A stretch of 64,000 bases of DNA from Paraglaciecola arctica. Lineage in GTDB: Bacteria > Pseudomonadota > Gammaproteobacteria > Enterobacterales > Alteromonadaceae. Positions 33,712-42,323 of the stretch are shown here, piece by piece. Position numbers and translations under genes: made by a program. The stretch spans positions 62,001 through 126,000 of the forward strand of contig NZ_JAHKQO010000022.1 of assembly GCF_018861065.1 (NCBI RefSeq). The letters are read 5' to 3'. The notes beneath the pieces are model-generated. The model was not told where the DNA came from. It saw only the letters and a list, made by a program, of their open reading frames with translations, and did no database searches. Within the stretch, counting starts at the first letter, position 1. The number at the start of each line of letters is the position of its first letter.

Positions 33712-34688
33712 GCCAACAAGCACATTGGTCAACTATTAAAGAACGTGGCAGTCTTTTGGGAATACGCTTTCTAGTGGCTGTCTATAAATTGTTTGGCAAA
33801 GGTTTCTTCCGGATCTGTTTCTTTCCCGTGATGTTGTATTTTTACCTAACAGGAGGTCAGGCTCGTAGCGGCGTAGTGAAATATTGGCGCCAAATTGAAA
33901 AAGCACGCCACGAACAACCTAGCAATTCTGTTAAAGTCCATTATCAAGGGTTTAAGGTTTTTTTGACGTTTGGCTGGGCCATTGTTGATAAGTTCGACGC
34001 ATGGCTGGGTAAGATTCACTTGAAAGATCTCGATATTGTTGATCAGCAAAACTACGGAAAACTCACTGCTGGTGGCGGTTGTGTGATCCTCAGTACCCAC
34101 CTTGGTAATATGGAAATATGTCGGGCCATTTTCGGGGCGGGTGAAAACAAAAAAAAGCTCAATGTCATTACCTACAATGAACATGCCCCTTCGTTTAATA
34201 ACTTCTTAAAGCGTATTAACCCTGAAGCAGCGATTAATTTTGTGCATATCGATAATTTTGGGCCAGACGATACAATTAAACTTAAACAAAAAATTGAAGA
34301 CGGCGAAGCTGTGGTGATTTTTGCGGACCGTACCTCGGTTACCAATCCTAATAGTGTCCATTTTGTTCCCTTCTTAGCTGAACCTGCGCCTATTGCGATT
34401 GGCCCATTTGCTTTAGCCACTATTATGGATTGTCCGGTTTATTTCATGACCTGTCTCAAAAATACAGATACCAATAGATACCAAGTGCATATCGAAAATT
34501 TCGCTGAACCGGTCAAAGTTAGACGCAAAGAACGACAAGCATATTTTCAGCAATTAATGTGCAAATATGCAGACAGGCTGAGTTATTACTGTTTGAAAGC
34601 TCCCTATCAGTGGGGCAACTTCTTTGACTTTTGGCGTGGTAATGAAACGCTGGAAGAGACAAGCTCGAAAACAGATAATAGTCAGTAA
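33708..34688 (+). CDS. LpxL/HtrB-like lipid acyltransferase
   Basis: The 326-residue protein has an N-terminal membrane segment (FRICFFPVMLYFYLTGG) and the lysophospholipid/lipid A acyltransferase motif CVILSTHLGNMEICR with His and Glu in HLGNME. VVIFADRTS and a proline-rich substrate region (PVYFMTCLKN) follow. It matches the acyltransferase half of the arylpolyene ApeJ protein. It is inferred to transfer the finished polyene acyl group to a glycosylated lipid acceptor. The GTG start overlaps the glycosyltransferase stop. Confidence 0.87.
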   Translation: MSQQAHWSTIKERGSLLGIRFLVAVYKLFGKGFFRICFFPVMLYFYLTGGQARSGVVKYWRQIEKARHEQPSNSVKVHYQGFKVFLTFGWAIVDKFDAWLGKIHLKDLDIVDQQNYGKLTAGGGCVILSTHLGNMEICRAIFGAGENKKKLNVITYNEHAPSFNNFLKRINPEAAINFVHIDNFGPDDTIKLKQKIEDGEAVVIFADRTSVTNPNSVHFVPFLAEPAPIAIGPFALATIMDCPVYFMTCLKNTDTNRYQVHIENFAEPVKVRRKERQAYFQQLMCKYADRLSYYCLKAPYQWGNFFDFWRGNETLEETSSKTDNSQ

Positions 34689-34797
34689 ACTTCGACCCTA
34701 CTGGGAACTTAAAAATTCTTGGAGGGTTTTGATGTTAATGTAAAAATAATTGGGAGCAACAGTTCCCGAAAACTAGAGAGAAATTGGAGTAAGCTAG

Positions 34798-36348
34798 ATG
34801 GGGTCAGGGTCGAATAAACTGAGCTTTGGAGCTCAAAAAATAAGTATTGAAGATATAGTTCGCGTTGCCCATCAAGGTACTCCTGTTGAACTATCTACTG
34901 ACACCTTATTTACCAAAAAAGTTGACGAAGGGGTGCGCTTTTTAGACCAATTGCTTAAGGAAGAAGGGCATATCTATGGTGTCACTACCGGTTATGGAGA
35001 CTCATGCACAGTTGAAGTACCGCTATCCCTTGTAGATGAATTACCTATGCACTTAACCCGTTTTCATGGTTGTGGTTTAGGTAACTATTTCTCGCAAGAA
35101 CAGGGTCGCGCCATATTGGCGGCACGATTAGTATCTTTATCACAGGGTTATTCAGGCGTCAGTTGGGATCTATTAAACTTGTTGGTAGATATGCTCAACA
35201 ACGAAATCATTCCAGTGATACCTGAAGAAGGTTCAGTAGGTGCAAGTGGCGATTTAACTCCCTTGTCCTACGTTGCGGGCGCACTAATCGGTGAGCGTGA
35301 TGTGTATTATAAAGGTGCTATTATACCAAGCGCAGAGGCCTTTAAACAAGCAAGTTTACAACCCATTAAACTGCGTCCTAAAGAAGGCTTAGCAATCATG
35401 AATGGTACGGCTGTTATGACCGCCCTTGCATGCTTAGCTTTTGAAAGAGCAGAATATTTAAGTAAGTTAATGGCGAGGATCACCGCACTATCAAGCCTTG
35501 CATTAAAGGGGAACAGTAATCATTTTGATGATATTTTGTTTAGTGTGAAACCGCACCCAGGTCAGAACCAAATAGCTGCTTGGATCCAAAATGACTTGAA
35601 TCATCACTCTCATCCGCGTAACTCTCAGCGATTGCAAGACCGTTATTCTATACGTTGTGCCCCGCATATAATTGGTGTGTTACAAGATAGTTTACCTTGG
35701 TTTAGAACCTTCATTGAAAATGAATTGAACAGTGCTAATGATAACCCTATCGTTGATGGTATAGGTGAACACGTATTACATGGAGGGCACTTTTACGGTG
35801 GTCATATTGCAATGGCAATGGACTCAATGAAAAATTGCGTCGCTAACTTAGCAGACTTGGCCGATCGTCAAATAGCCACAATGGTAGACGTAAAAATGAA
35901 TCATGGCTTACCCTCTAATTTGTCTGGCGCAAAGGGTGAACGTCGCTATATAAACCATGGGTTTAAAGCGATACAAATTGGGTGTTCAGCTTGGACTGCT
36001 GAGGCATTGAAACTCACTATGCCAGCGAGTGTTTTTTCTCGTTCAACTGAATGCCACAATCAAGACAAAGTTAGCATGGGGACAATAGCGGCTAGAGATT
36101 GTTTAAGAGTGTTACAGTTAACAGAACAAGTGGTTGCCGCGACTTTATTGGCTTCAGTACAAGGCATTGGGTTACGAATTGAAATGGGAGAGTTGGATAA
36201 AAGCTCTTTGACTAAAGATGTCAGTACTATGTTGGATGATATTGGCAGTTTCTTTACCTTAATCGATGAAGACAGGCCAACAGACGGGTTGCTACGAGAT
36301 ACCATAGGGTATATCCAACAAAAAAGATGGAACTTATATGAAAGCTAA
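34798..36348 (+). CDS. Aromatic amino acid ammonia-lyase (HAL/TAL/PAL family)
   Basis: The 516-residue protein has the self-made MIO cofactor motif GSVGASGDLTPLSYVAG with Ala149-Ser150-Gly151, and the catalytic Tyr60 in YGVTTGYGD. HxxxNDNPxxD-type SANDNPIVDG lies later. The residues that sort substrates read Phe89-His90 (RFHGCGLG). This differs from the His-Leu of tyrosine lyases, Phe-Leu of phenylalanine lyases and Ser-His of histidine lyases, if my alignment is right. In flexirubin clusters such a lyase makes 4-coumarate from tyrosine as the starter. A GGAG precedes the ATG. Confidence 0.9.
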   Translation: MGSGSNKLSFGAQKISIEDIVRVAHQGTPVELSTDTLFTKKVDEGVRFLDQLLKEEGHIYGVTTGYGDSCTVEVPLSLVDELPMHLTRFHGCGLGNYFSQEQGRAILAARLVSLSQGYSGVSWDLLNLLVDMLNNEIIPVIPEEGSVGASGDLTPLSYVAGALIGERDVYYKGAIIPSAEAFKQASLQPIKLRPKEGLAIMNGTAVMTALACLAFERAEYLSKLMARITALSSLALKGNSNHFDDILFSVKPHPGQNQIAAWIQNDLNHHSHPRNSQRLQDRYSIRCAPHIIGVLQDSLPWFRTFIENELNSANDNPIVDGIGEHVLHGGHFYGGHIAMAMDSMKNCVANLADLADRQIATMVDVKMNHGLPSNLSGAKGERRYINHGFKAIQIGCSAWTAEALKLTMPASVFSRSTECHNQDKVSMGTIAARDCLRVLQLTEQVVAATLLASVQGIGLRIEMGELDKSSLTKDVSTMLDDIGSFFTLIDEDRPTDGLLRDTIGYIQQKRWNLYES

Positions 36349-36769
36349 AGCATTGCTCAGTACTACTACTGAGTTAGAAGTACAGTTTTTTGATGTAGAT
36401 TCGATGCGTGTTGTTTGGCATGGTAATTACGTTAAGTATCTCGAAGTTGCTCGTTGTGAACTACTGAAATTATTTGATTACAATTATCTGCAGATGGAAG
36501 CATCAGGCTATATGTGGCCCATTGTGGATATGCGACTTAAATATGTAGCATCAGCTAGGTTGAGTGAATGGATAACTATTGAAGCTCGTTTAGTTGAATA
36601 TCAGACACGAATAAAAATAGAATACATAGTGCGAGATAAAGCGACTGGGGCAGTGTTGACCAAAGCCCATACCATACAAGTCGCAGTGGAGATGAGTACT
36701 GGGGAGATGTCTTTCAACACTCCCCAATGTTTGCTTGATAAATTGGCCCCGTTTCTAGAAAAGGAATAA
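36338..36769 (+). CDS. 4HBT-family acyl thioesterase
   Basis: The 143-residue protein is a hotdog thioesterase of the YbgC/4-hydroxybenzoyl-CoA type: LEVQFFDVDSMRVVWHGNYV near residue 12, with the Asp of FDVDSM and the His-Gly-Asn-Tyr typical of the family. It corresponds to the thioesterase of arylpolyene clusters (ApeK-type). It may edit stalled ACP intermediates or release chains. Its start lies inside the 3' end of the ammonia-lyase gene (11-bp overlap). Confidence 0.88.
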   Translation: MKAKALLSTTTELEVQFFDVDSMRVVWHGNYVKYLEVARCELLKLFDYNYLQMEASGYMWPIVDMRLKYVASARLSEWITIEARLVEYQTRIKIEYIVRDKATGAVLTKAHTIQVAVEMSTGEMSFNTPQCLLDKLAPFLEKE

Positions 36770-36771
36770 AT

Positions 36772-38016
36772 ATGAGCGAGTGTGAAGTTTGTGATGTTGT
36801 TATCATTGGTGCAGGTCCCGCCGGCGCAATAGCGGCTTCAATGCTGGTTCAAGATGGTTGGAACACAGTTGTAGTAGAGCGTGAAAGTTTTCCGCGATTT
36901 TCAATTGGTGAAAGTTTACTGCCTCATTGCATGGAATTTGTTAAACAAGCTGGTATGTTAGACGCACTTAACGCCAATGCTGAAGACTTAGCCTTCCAAT
37001 TTAAAAACGGCGCGGCTTTTTACCGTAAAGGTGAACGCTCTGAGTTTAACTTTGAAGAAAAATTCTCTGACGGCCCAGGTACAACTTTTCAAGTTAAACG
37101 CGCTGCTTTTGATAAGTTACTAGCTGACGAAGCTGCTCGTATTGGTGCCGATATTCGTTATCAGCAAAGTGTTGAAGAAGTGGTAACCCATGATGAAGGT
37201 GTTACCTTAAAAATAGCATCTGCAGAACATAGCTATCAACTAAAAGCCCGCTTTGTGCTTGATGCCAGTGGCTTCGGTAGAGTATTACCGCGGTTGTTAG
37301 ATCTGCACGTACCAAGTGACTTGCCGCCTCGCAATGCGGTGTTTACTCATTTCAAAGACAATATTAAAGCTGACGCAAATTTTGACCGAAATAAAATTTT
37401 GATTACGGTTCATCCTGAAATTGAAGACTTATGGTACTGGTTGATCCCCTTTTCAGATGGCACTTCTAGCTTGGGAGTGGTGGCTCGCCCCGAATTATTT
37501 GATGCCGACAAATCATTAGAAGAGCAGTTGTGGGCCTTTATCAATCAAGATGATAATTTAACTGAATTATTTGAAAACGCTGAAATTATACAACCAGCAA
37601 AAATGATTGGCGGGTACGCATCTAACGTTAAATCTTTATATGGTCCTGGATTTGCCTTACTTGGTAATGCTGGTGAATTTCTCGATCCGGTGTTTTCTTC
37701 TGGGGTGACCATTGCGATGCGTTCCGCTGTGAGCGCCGCGCAATTAGTCACTCGAGAACTCAATGGCGAACAAGTAGACTGGCAAATTGAATACGCCGAT
37801 AACCTTAAAAAAGGCATAGAAGTATTTAAGACTTTTGTGACCTCTTGGTATGACACCAGCTTCCAAAACGTGGTTTTTTTCCAATCTCAAGATACTGAAA
37901 TTAAACCTATGATCACCTCCATTCTTGCGGGTTATGCATGGGACGAGAATAATCCTTTCGTAAAAAGTTCAAAACGTGGCATGCGTATGTTATCTAAATT
38001 ATGTGAGGCAGATTAA
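36772..38016 (+). CDS. Flavin-dependent halogenase-like oxidoreductase
   Basis: The 414-residue protein binds FAD (VVIIGAGPAGAIAASMLVQD). A family-typical FPRFSIGESLLPH segment follows. It carries WYWLIP at residues 221-226, which fits the WxWxIP motif of flavin-dependent halogenases, and a lysine in FQFKNGAAF (Lys78) in the region where halogenases keep the catalytic lysine. Similar genes in arylpolyene and flexirubin clusters are often only called FAD oxidoreductases. Xanthomonadins are brominated and some flexirubins chlorinated, so halogenation is plausible but not proven. Confidence 0.85.
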   Translation: MSECEVCDVVIIGAGPAGAIAASMLVQDGWNTVVVERESFPRFSIGESLLPHCMEFVKQAGMLDALNANAEDLAFQFKNGAAFYRKGERSEFNFEEKFSDGPGTTFQVKRAAFDKLLADEAARIGADIRYQQSVEEVVTHDEGVTLKIASAEHSYQLKARFVLDASGFGRVLPRLLDLHVPSDLPPRNAVFTHFKDNIKADANFDRNKILITVHPEIEDLWYWLIPFSDGTSSLGVVARPELFDADKSLEEQLWAFINQDDNLTELFENAEIIQPAKMIGGYASNVKSLYGPGFALLGNAGEFLDPVFSSGVTIAMRSAVSAAQLVTRELNGEQVDWQIEYADNLKKGIEVFKTFVTSWYDTSFQNVVFFQSQDTEIKPMITSILAGYAWDENNPFVKSSKRGMRMLSKLCEAD

Positions 38017-38020
38017 TACC

Positions 38021-39223
38021 ATGGCCGAGCACCACTTTGGTCAGTTGGATAATATTTACATTAATGACTTTGGTTTAATCAACGCGCTAGGGGGTACTCT
38101 AGAAGAAGTCAGTCTGAATTTATTCGCAGGCTCGCAACAAGGGTTTGTAGAGCGTAATGATATTTTGCCCGACGCAGCAGTGTTTGTGGCAGAAGTCGCC
38201 AGTCAATTACCAGACATAAAAACCTATCCCAAACATTTCCACAGTCGCAATAATCAGCTGGCTTTGCAGGCCTATAACCAAATAGCAGCCACAGTAGAAT
38301 CACTCAAAAACAAATATTCTGAGCAACGAATAGGGGTGATATTAGGCACCAGTACCTCAGGGATTGCTCAAGGTGAATCGGCTATGGAAGTTAAGCAACA
38401 AGCCGGTGCGTTTCCTGCGGAATATGATTATCGAGTCCAAGAAATTTCCAATGTGGCCGAATTTATTAGTTTAGTAGCCGGGCTTTCGGGCGTTTCTATG
38501 GCAATCTCAACCGCCTGTTCTTCTAGTGCTAAAACCTTTATAACCGCCAGCGAATTAATTCGCGCAGGTGTGATTGACGCAGCCATAGTGGGAGGTGTTG
38601 ATTCTTTATGCTCAATGACGGTCAATGGGTTTAGTGCCTTGGAGTCTACATCATCTGGAATTTGTAAACCTTCGAGTGTTAATCGCGATGGCATTAATAT
38701 TGGAGAAGGTGCGGCTTTGGCTATCATTAGTAAAGATAAATCCGACTTACGGCTACTAGCTGGTGGCGAGTCAAGTGATGCTCACCATATGTCAGCTCCC
38801 CATCCACAAGGGCGAGGAGCGATTGATGCCATGCAGCAAGCCCTTAATAACGCTCAGTTAACTAGTCAACAAATCGACTATATTAACTTGCATGGTACCG
38901 CCACACCTAAGAATGACTCTATGGAGGCCATCGCTGTAGCAGAACTTTTTCCCCATCAACCTTTTGTGAGCTCTAGTAAAGGCAGTATTGGGCATACGCT
39001 GGGGGCCGCAGGGGCTACAGAGATAGGTTTTTGTTGTTTGGTGTTACGTCAGCAAAAATTAGCACCCCATGTGTGGGATCATGAGGTTGACCCCGAGCTG
39101 CCCGTACTTAATTGGGTTGAAAACTGTCACGACAATACCAGTAAAATTCGCTGTTGTTTGAGTAACTCTTTTGCTTTTGGTGGTAACAACGTAAGTCTAA
39201 TTGTAGGACGTGAATATGAATGA
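38021..39223 (+). CDS. Beta-ketoacyl-ACP synthase (ApeO type, elongating KS)
   Basis: I chose the ATG at 38021, 4 bp after the previous stop, giving MAEHHFGQLDNIYINDFGLI; the frame is open back to 37976 inside the preceding gene. The 400-residue KS has the active-site block AISTACSSSAKTFITASELI (Cys166). The two histidine blocks are LHGTATPKNDSMEA and SKGSIGHTLGAAGATE. It should condense malonyl units onto the polyene chain, paired with the chain-length-factor-like protein at 29689. Confidence 0.92.
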   Translation: MAEHHFGQLDNIYINDFGLINALGGTLEEVSLNLFAGSQQGFVERNDILPDAAVFVAEVASQLPDIKTYPKHFHSRNNQLALQAYNQIAATVESLKNKYSEQRIGVILGTSTSGIAQGESAMEVKQQAGAFPAEYDYRVQEISNVAEFISLVAGLSGVSMAISTACSSSAKTFITASELIRAGVIDAAIVGGVDSLCSMTVNGFSALESTSSGICKPSSVNRDGINIGEGAALAIISKDKSDLRLLAGGESSDAHHMSAPHPQGRGAIDAMQQALNNAQLTSQQIDYINLHGTATPKNDSMEAIAVAELFPHQPFVSSSKGSIGHTLGAAGATEIGFCCLVLRQQKLAPHVWDHEVDPELPVLNWVENCHDNTSKIRCCLSNSFAFGGNNVSLIVGREYE

Positions 39224-39677
39224 ATACCCAATAGAGCTGGTTCTGCCCCACGCCCATCCTATGATCTTAGTGGATAGGTTAGTGCATTACACAGATATGT
39301 CTTCAACCTGTACGGTTAAAATCACCCAGTGCAGCAATTTTTACAACCCTGAACGCAATAGTGTACCTTCCTATGTAGGCATTGAGTATATGGCGCAAAC
39401 CATAGCGGCCTATGCCAATGTCTTAAAACTCGATAGCGGTGGTAAGGTTAGTTTAGGTTTTCTAGTAAGTGCTCGAAATTATATGACTCAGGTTAGGGAG
39501 TTCGCCCTAGACACTGAATTATTAATTCAGGTGGAATTATTATTTAAAGAGGCGAACGGCTTAAGTGTATTTGATTGTCGAATCAAACAAGGTGAGCAAG
39601 TAGTCGTTGAAGCAAAGATTAATGTTTTTGAGCCAGATGAGCCCGAACTATATTTGCAGGAGCAAGCACAAAAATGA
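39216..39677 (+). CDS. Hotdog-fold 3-hydroxyacyl-ACP dehydratase (ApeP type)
   Basis: The product of about 153 residues starts at the ATG at 39216, or a GTG two codons earlier at 39210. It has the dehydratase signature LVLPHAHPMILVDRLVHYTD with the catalytic-type His. VGIEYMAQTIAAYANVLK, which contains the partner Glu, follows. It corresponds to ApeP, which acts with ApeI as the dehydratase of the arylpolyene cycle. It overlaps the KS stop by 8 bp and the ketoreductase start by 4 bp. Confidence 0.9.
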   Translation: MNEYPIELVLPHAHPMILVDRLVHYTDMSSTCTVKITQCSNFYNPERNSVPSYVGIEYMAQTIAAYANVLKLDSGGKVSLGFLVSARNYMTQVREFALDTELLIQVELLFKEANGLSVFDCRIKQGEQVVVEAKINVFEPDEPELYLQEQAQK

Positions 39678-40399
39678 ATAGAAGAGTATTAGTCACAGGT
39701 TCCAGTAAAGGTATAGGTAAAGCCATTGCACTGCGGTTGGCTCGAGATGGTTTTGATATTGTTGTGCATTGCCGAAATGATGCCGCTGGCGCCCAAGAAA
39801 CAGTCGCAGCCATTAAAGAATTGAACGTAGATGCCTATTTTTTACAATGTGATGTAGCGAACCGAGCACAGTGTAAAGAAGTGTTTGACGCAGATATTGC
39901 GGAGCACGGCGCCTATTACGGTATTGTTTGCAATGCAGGTGTAACACATGACACCGCGTTTCCGGCAATGACAGGAGACGAATGGGATAGCGTGATCCAC
40001 ACTAATTTAGACGGTATCTATAATGTATTACATCCATTGGTGATGCCTATGGTCAGTAAACGCAAAGGTGGCCGCATAGTTACCATGGCGTCGGTATCAG
40101 GGGTAATAGGCAATCGTGGTCAAGTAAACTATAGTGCTTCTAAGGGGGGCGTTATAGCCGCCACTAAGGCGTTATCCTTGGAGTTAGCCAAACGCAAGAT
40201 TACAGTTAATTGTGTGGCACCGGGCTTAATTGATACGGGTATGACAGATGAACTGCCCATAGATGAAATTGTGAAAATGATCCCCCTAAAACGAGTTGGC
40301 CAAGTGGATGAAGTAGCGGCGACCGTAGCTTTCTTAATGTCTGATGACGCGTCGTATATTACTCGGCAAGTTATTTCAGTGAATGGTGGAATGGCCTAA
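39674..40399 (+). CDS. 3-oxoacyl-ACP reductase, FabG-like (ApeQ type)
   Basis: The 241-residue short-chain dehydrogenase has the NADPH site VTGSSKGIGKAIALRL, the NAG motif (VCNAGVT), the catalytic Ser (MASVSGVIG) and YSASKGG, and the C-terminal VISVNGGMA of FabG. It reduces the keto group in each polyene extension round before dehydration. It overlaps the following KS gene by one base (TAATG), a tight coupling. The cluster has a dedicated copy, separate from any housekeeping fabG. Confidence 0.93.
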   Translation: MNRRVLVTGSSKGIGKAIALRLARDGFDIVVHCRNDAAGAQETVAAIKELNVDAYFLQCDVANRAQCKEVFDADIAEHGAYYGIVCNAGVTHDTAFPAMTGDEWDSVIHTNLDGIYNVLHPLVMPMVSKRKGGRIVTMASVSGVIGNRGQVNYSASKGGVIAATKALSLELAKRKITVNCVAPGLIDTGMTDELPIDEIVKMIPLKRVGQVDEVAATVAFLMSDDASYITRQVISVNGGMA

Positions 40400-41625
40400 T
40401 GAAACGAGTAGTCGTAACTGGTATGGGGGTGGTGTCAGCCTTTGGTGACAATTGGACTGATTTTGAAAAACACCTACGAAGCAATGCCAATGCTGTCAAA
40501 CATATGCCGCAGTGGGAAGATGTGAAAGGTTTGCATTGTAAACTCGCTGCGCCGGTTACCGATTTTGTGAAACCCAGCCACTATACCCGTAAAATGACGC
40601 GCTCCATGGGGCGAGTGTCTGTGATGGCTACCAAAGCAACCGAATCTGCTTTGGAACAAAGTCAATTGCTTAATAGCGAGGTTATCACTAACGGAGATAC
40701 TGGCATTTCTTATGGTTCTTCTATTGGTTCCACTCCACCCATAGTAGCCTTTGGTGATTTACTGAAAGATCACGACATGTCGGGTATTACGGCAACCAGT
40801 TATATTCAAATGATGAATCATACTAGTGCTGTAAATCTAGGCGTCTTTTTTGGCGTAAAGGGCCGAATTCATACTACCAGCTCAGCATGTACATCAAGTT
40901 CACAAGGCATAGGTTATGCCTACGAAGCTATAAAGTTCGGCAAGCAAAAAGTAATGATTGCTGGTGGCGCTGAAGAATTATGTCTTTCTGCTGTGGCGGT
41001 TTTTGATACTTTGTTCGCGACTAGTACCCGAAATAATGACCCTCAATCGACCCCCCGTCCATTTGATGTTGATCGAGATGGCCTAGTGATAGGAGAGGGA
41101 GCCGCAACCCTGATTTTAGAAGAGTATGATCATGCAGTAGCGAGAGGCGCACCAATATTAGCGGAAATCGTTGGCTTTGCTACCAATTCAGATGGTGTAC
41201 ATGTGACTCAACCAGAGTCTGACACTATGGCGACCGCTATGAAATTGGCCTTAGAAGATGCCAAGCTACCCGCTTCTGAGATTGGTTACGTGAGTGCCCA
41301 TGGCACTGCAACAGATAAAGGAGATGTTGCGGAAACGTCGGCAACAGCTTTAGTACTAGGCAAAAACAAACCTATTAGTTCACTGAAGAGTTATCTTGGT
41401 CATACTTTAGGTGCGTGTGGAGCGTTGGAGGCGTGGGCTAGCATTGAAATGATGGATCGCAAATGGTTTGCGCCCACATTGCAGTTGCAGAATATTGACC
41501 CTCGATGTGGTGAGTTAGATTACATCGCGGGGCAGGGGATGCAGATAGATACTGAGTATGTGATGTCTAATAATTTCGCATTTGGAGGCATCAATACCTC
41601 ACTAATCTTTAAGAAATGGGCGTAA
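40399..41625 (+). CDS. Beta-ketoacyl-ACP synthase, FabF-like (ApeR type)
   Basis: The 408-residue KS has the active-site block TTSSACTSSSQGIGYAYEAI (Cys164) and histidines in SAHGTATDKGD and SYLGHTLGACGA. It matches the last KS of arylpolyene clusters (ApeR), which may do an early condensation rather than chain elongation. It ends the plus-strand block, and a strong bidirectional terminator follows 30 bp later. Confidence 0.92.
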   Translation: MKRVVVTGMGVVSAFGDNWTDFEKHLRSNANAVKHMPQWEDVKGLHCKLAAPVTDFVKPSHYTRKMTRSMGRVSVMATKATESALEQSQLLNSEVITNGDTGISYGSSIGSTPPIVAFGDLLKDHDMSGITATSYIQMMNHTSAVNLGVFFGVKGRIHTTSSACTSSSQGIGYAYEAIKFGKQKVMIAGGAEELCLSAVAVFDTLFATSTRNNDPQSTPRPFDVDRDGLVIGEGAATLILEEYDHAVARGAPILAEIVGFATNSDGVHVTQPESDTMATAMKLALEDAKLPASEIGYVSAHGTATDKGDVAETSATALVLGKNKPISSLKSYLGHTLGACGALEAWASIEMMDRKWFAPTLQLQNIDPRCGELDYIAGQGMQIDTEYVMSNNFAFGGINTSLIFKKWA

Positions 41626-41654
41626 TTTTCTGGTTTTTATGCGGCTAGATAAAT

Positions 41655-41685
41655 AAACAGACACTAGCTTAAGCAGTGTCTGTTT
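41655..41685. terminator. Convergent terminator between the two halves of the cluster
   Basis: AAACAGACAC (41655-41664) and GTGTCTGTTT (41676-41685) form a perfect 10-bp stem with an 11-base loop between the stop of the last arylpolyene KS (plus) and the BamE-like gene (minus). Short T-tracts lie on both sides. Its position between convergent stops suggests it serves both strands. Confidence 0.8.
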
Positions 41686-41692
41686 AATCAAA

Positions 41693-42277
41693 TCAGCGAA
41701 TTTGAGTAACTACACCTTTGTCATCAAAATCGATGGCTTGACGAGTCCATTTATTTGACCAGTACATCCAAGTATTGCCATCTAATGTTGGATTGGCATG
41801 TATAGGTGGCCTACCCATAGTAAAGAGAATCGCGTCCTTAGTCATTCCGACTCTGGGTTTCCCCGATTTAATGCCGTCCTGATCTGCCTGACTTAAACTT
41901 GCGACTTTAGCTTCGTCACAACTTGTTCCAAAGTATTGTTTAAAGTTTTGTTCTAAGGATTGACCTGCTTTTTTGGTGTGTTTGTCCCACACGTAACGGT
42001 AAGTCATCCCTTGATAGATAAATTCAATTTCCTTTTTACCAATATCCTCTATTTTTACTTCTGAACACATAGGGATCAAACTAGGTAGTTGATAATTAAG
42101 TGCATAAAGCACTCTGCGTTTTGGGTCGGGATGTAAGTTAACTTTGGTGAGCATAGTCGCATTTTCTTTAAATCCGCTTTTTGCTTCAGCGTTTACTACT
42201 AAAGAATGGCTCATAGCTACTGTACCAATAGCTAAAACTATAGTTCGTAACGAGTTTGCTTTAATGTTTAACTTCAT
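41693..42277 (-). CDS. Secreted protein with a BamE/SmpA-like segment
   Basis: The 194-residue product begins with a basic, hydrophobic export signal (MKLNIKANSLRTIVLAIGTV to about residue 31). The C-terminal part, RVGMTKDAILFTMGRPP and WMYWSNKWTRQAIDF, resembles the short repeat of BamE/SmpA-OmlA proteins. No lipobox is seen. I do not know its function. It is the last gene of the minus-strand dar block, 46 bp after the BtrH-like gene, so a role at the envelope in placing the product is possible. Confidence 0.72.
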   Translation of the reverse strand: MKLNIKANSLRTIVLAIGTVAMSHSLVVNAEAKSGFKENATMLTKVNLHPDPKRRVLYALNYQLPSLIPMCSEVKIEDIGKKEIEFIYQGMTYRYVWDKHTKKAGQSLEQNFKQYFGTSCDEAKVASLSQADQDGIKSGKPRVGMTKDAILFTMGRPPIHANPTLDGNTWMYWSNKWTRQAIDFDDKGVVTQIR

Positions 42278-42323
42278 ATTTTAGTCCTTTTAAAGTTAGA
42301 TTAGAGACGGTAACTAGATAACA

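Noticed and set aside
34798-36348. Histidine ammonia-lyase HutH of histidine breakdown
   Set aside because: No other hut genes are nearby, the gene is embedded in arylpolyene genes, and the substrate-site pair is not the Ser-His of HutH.
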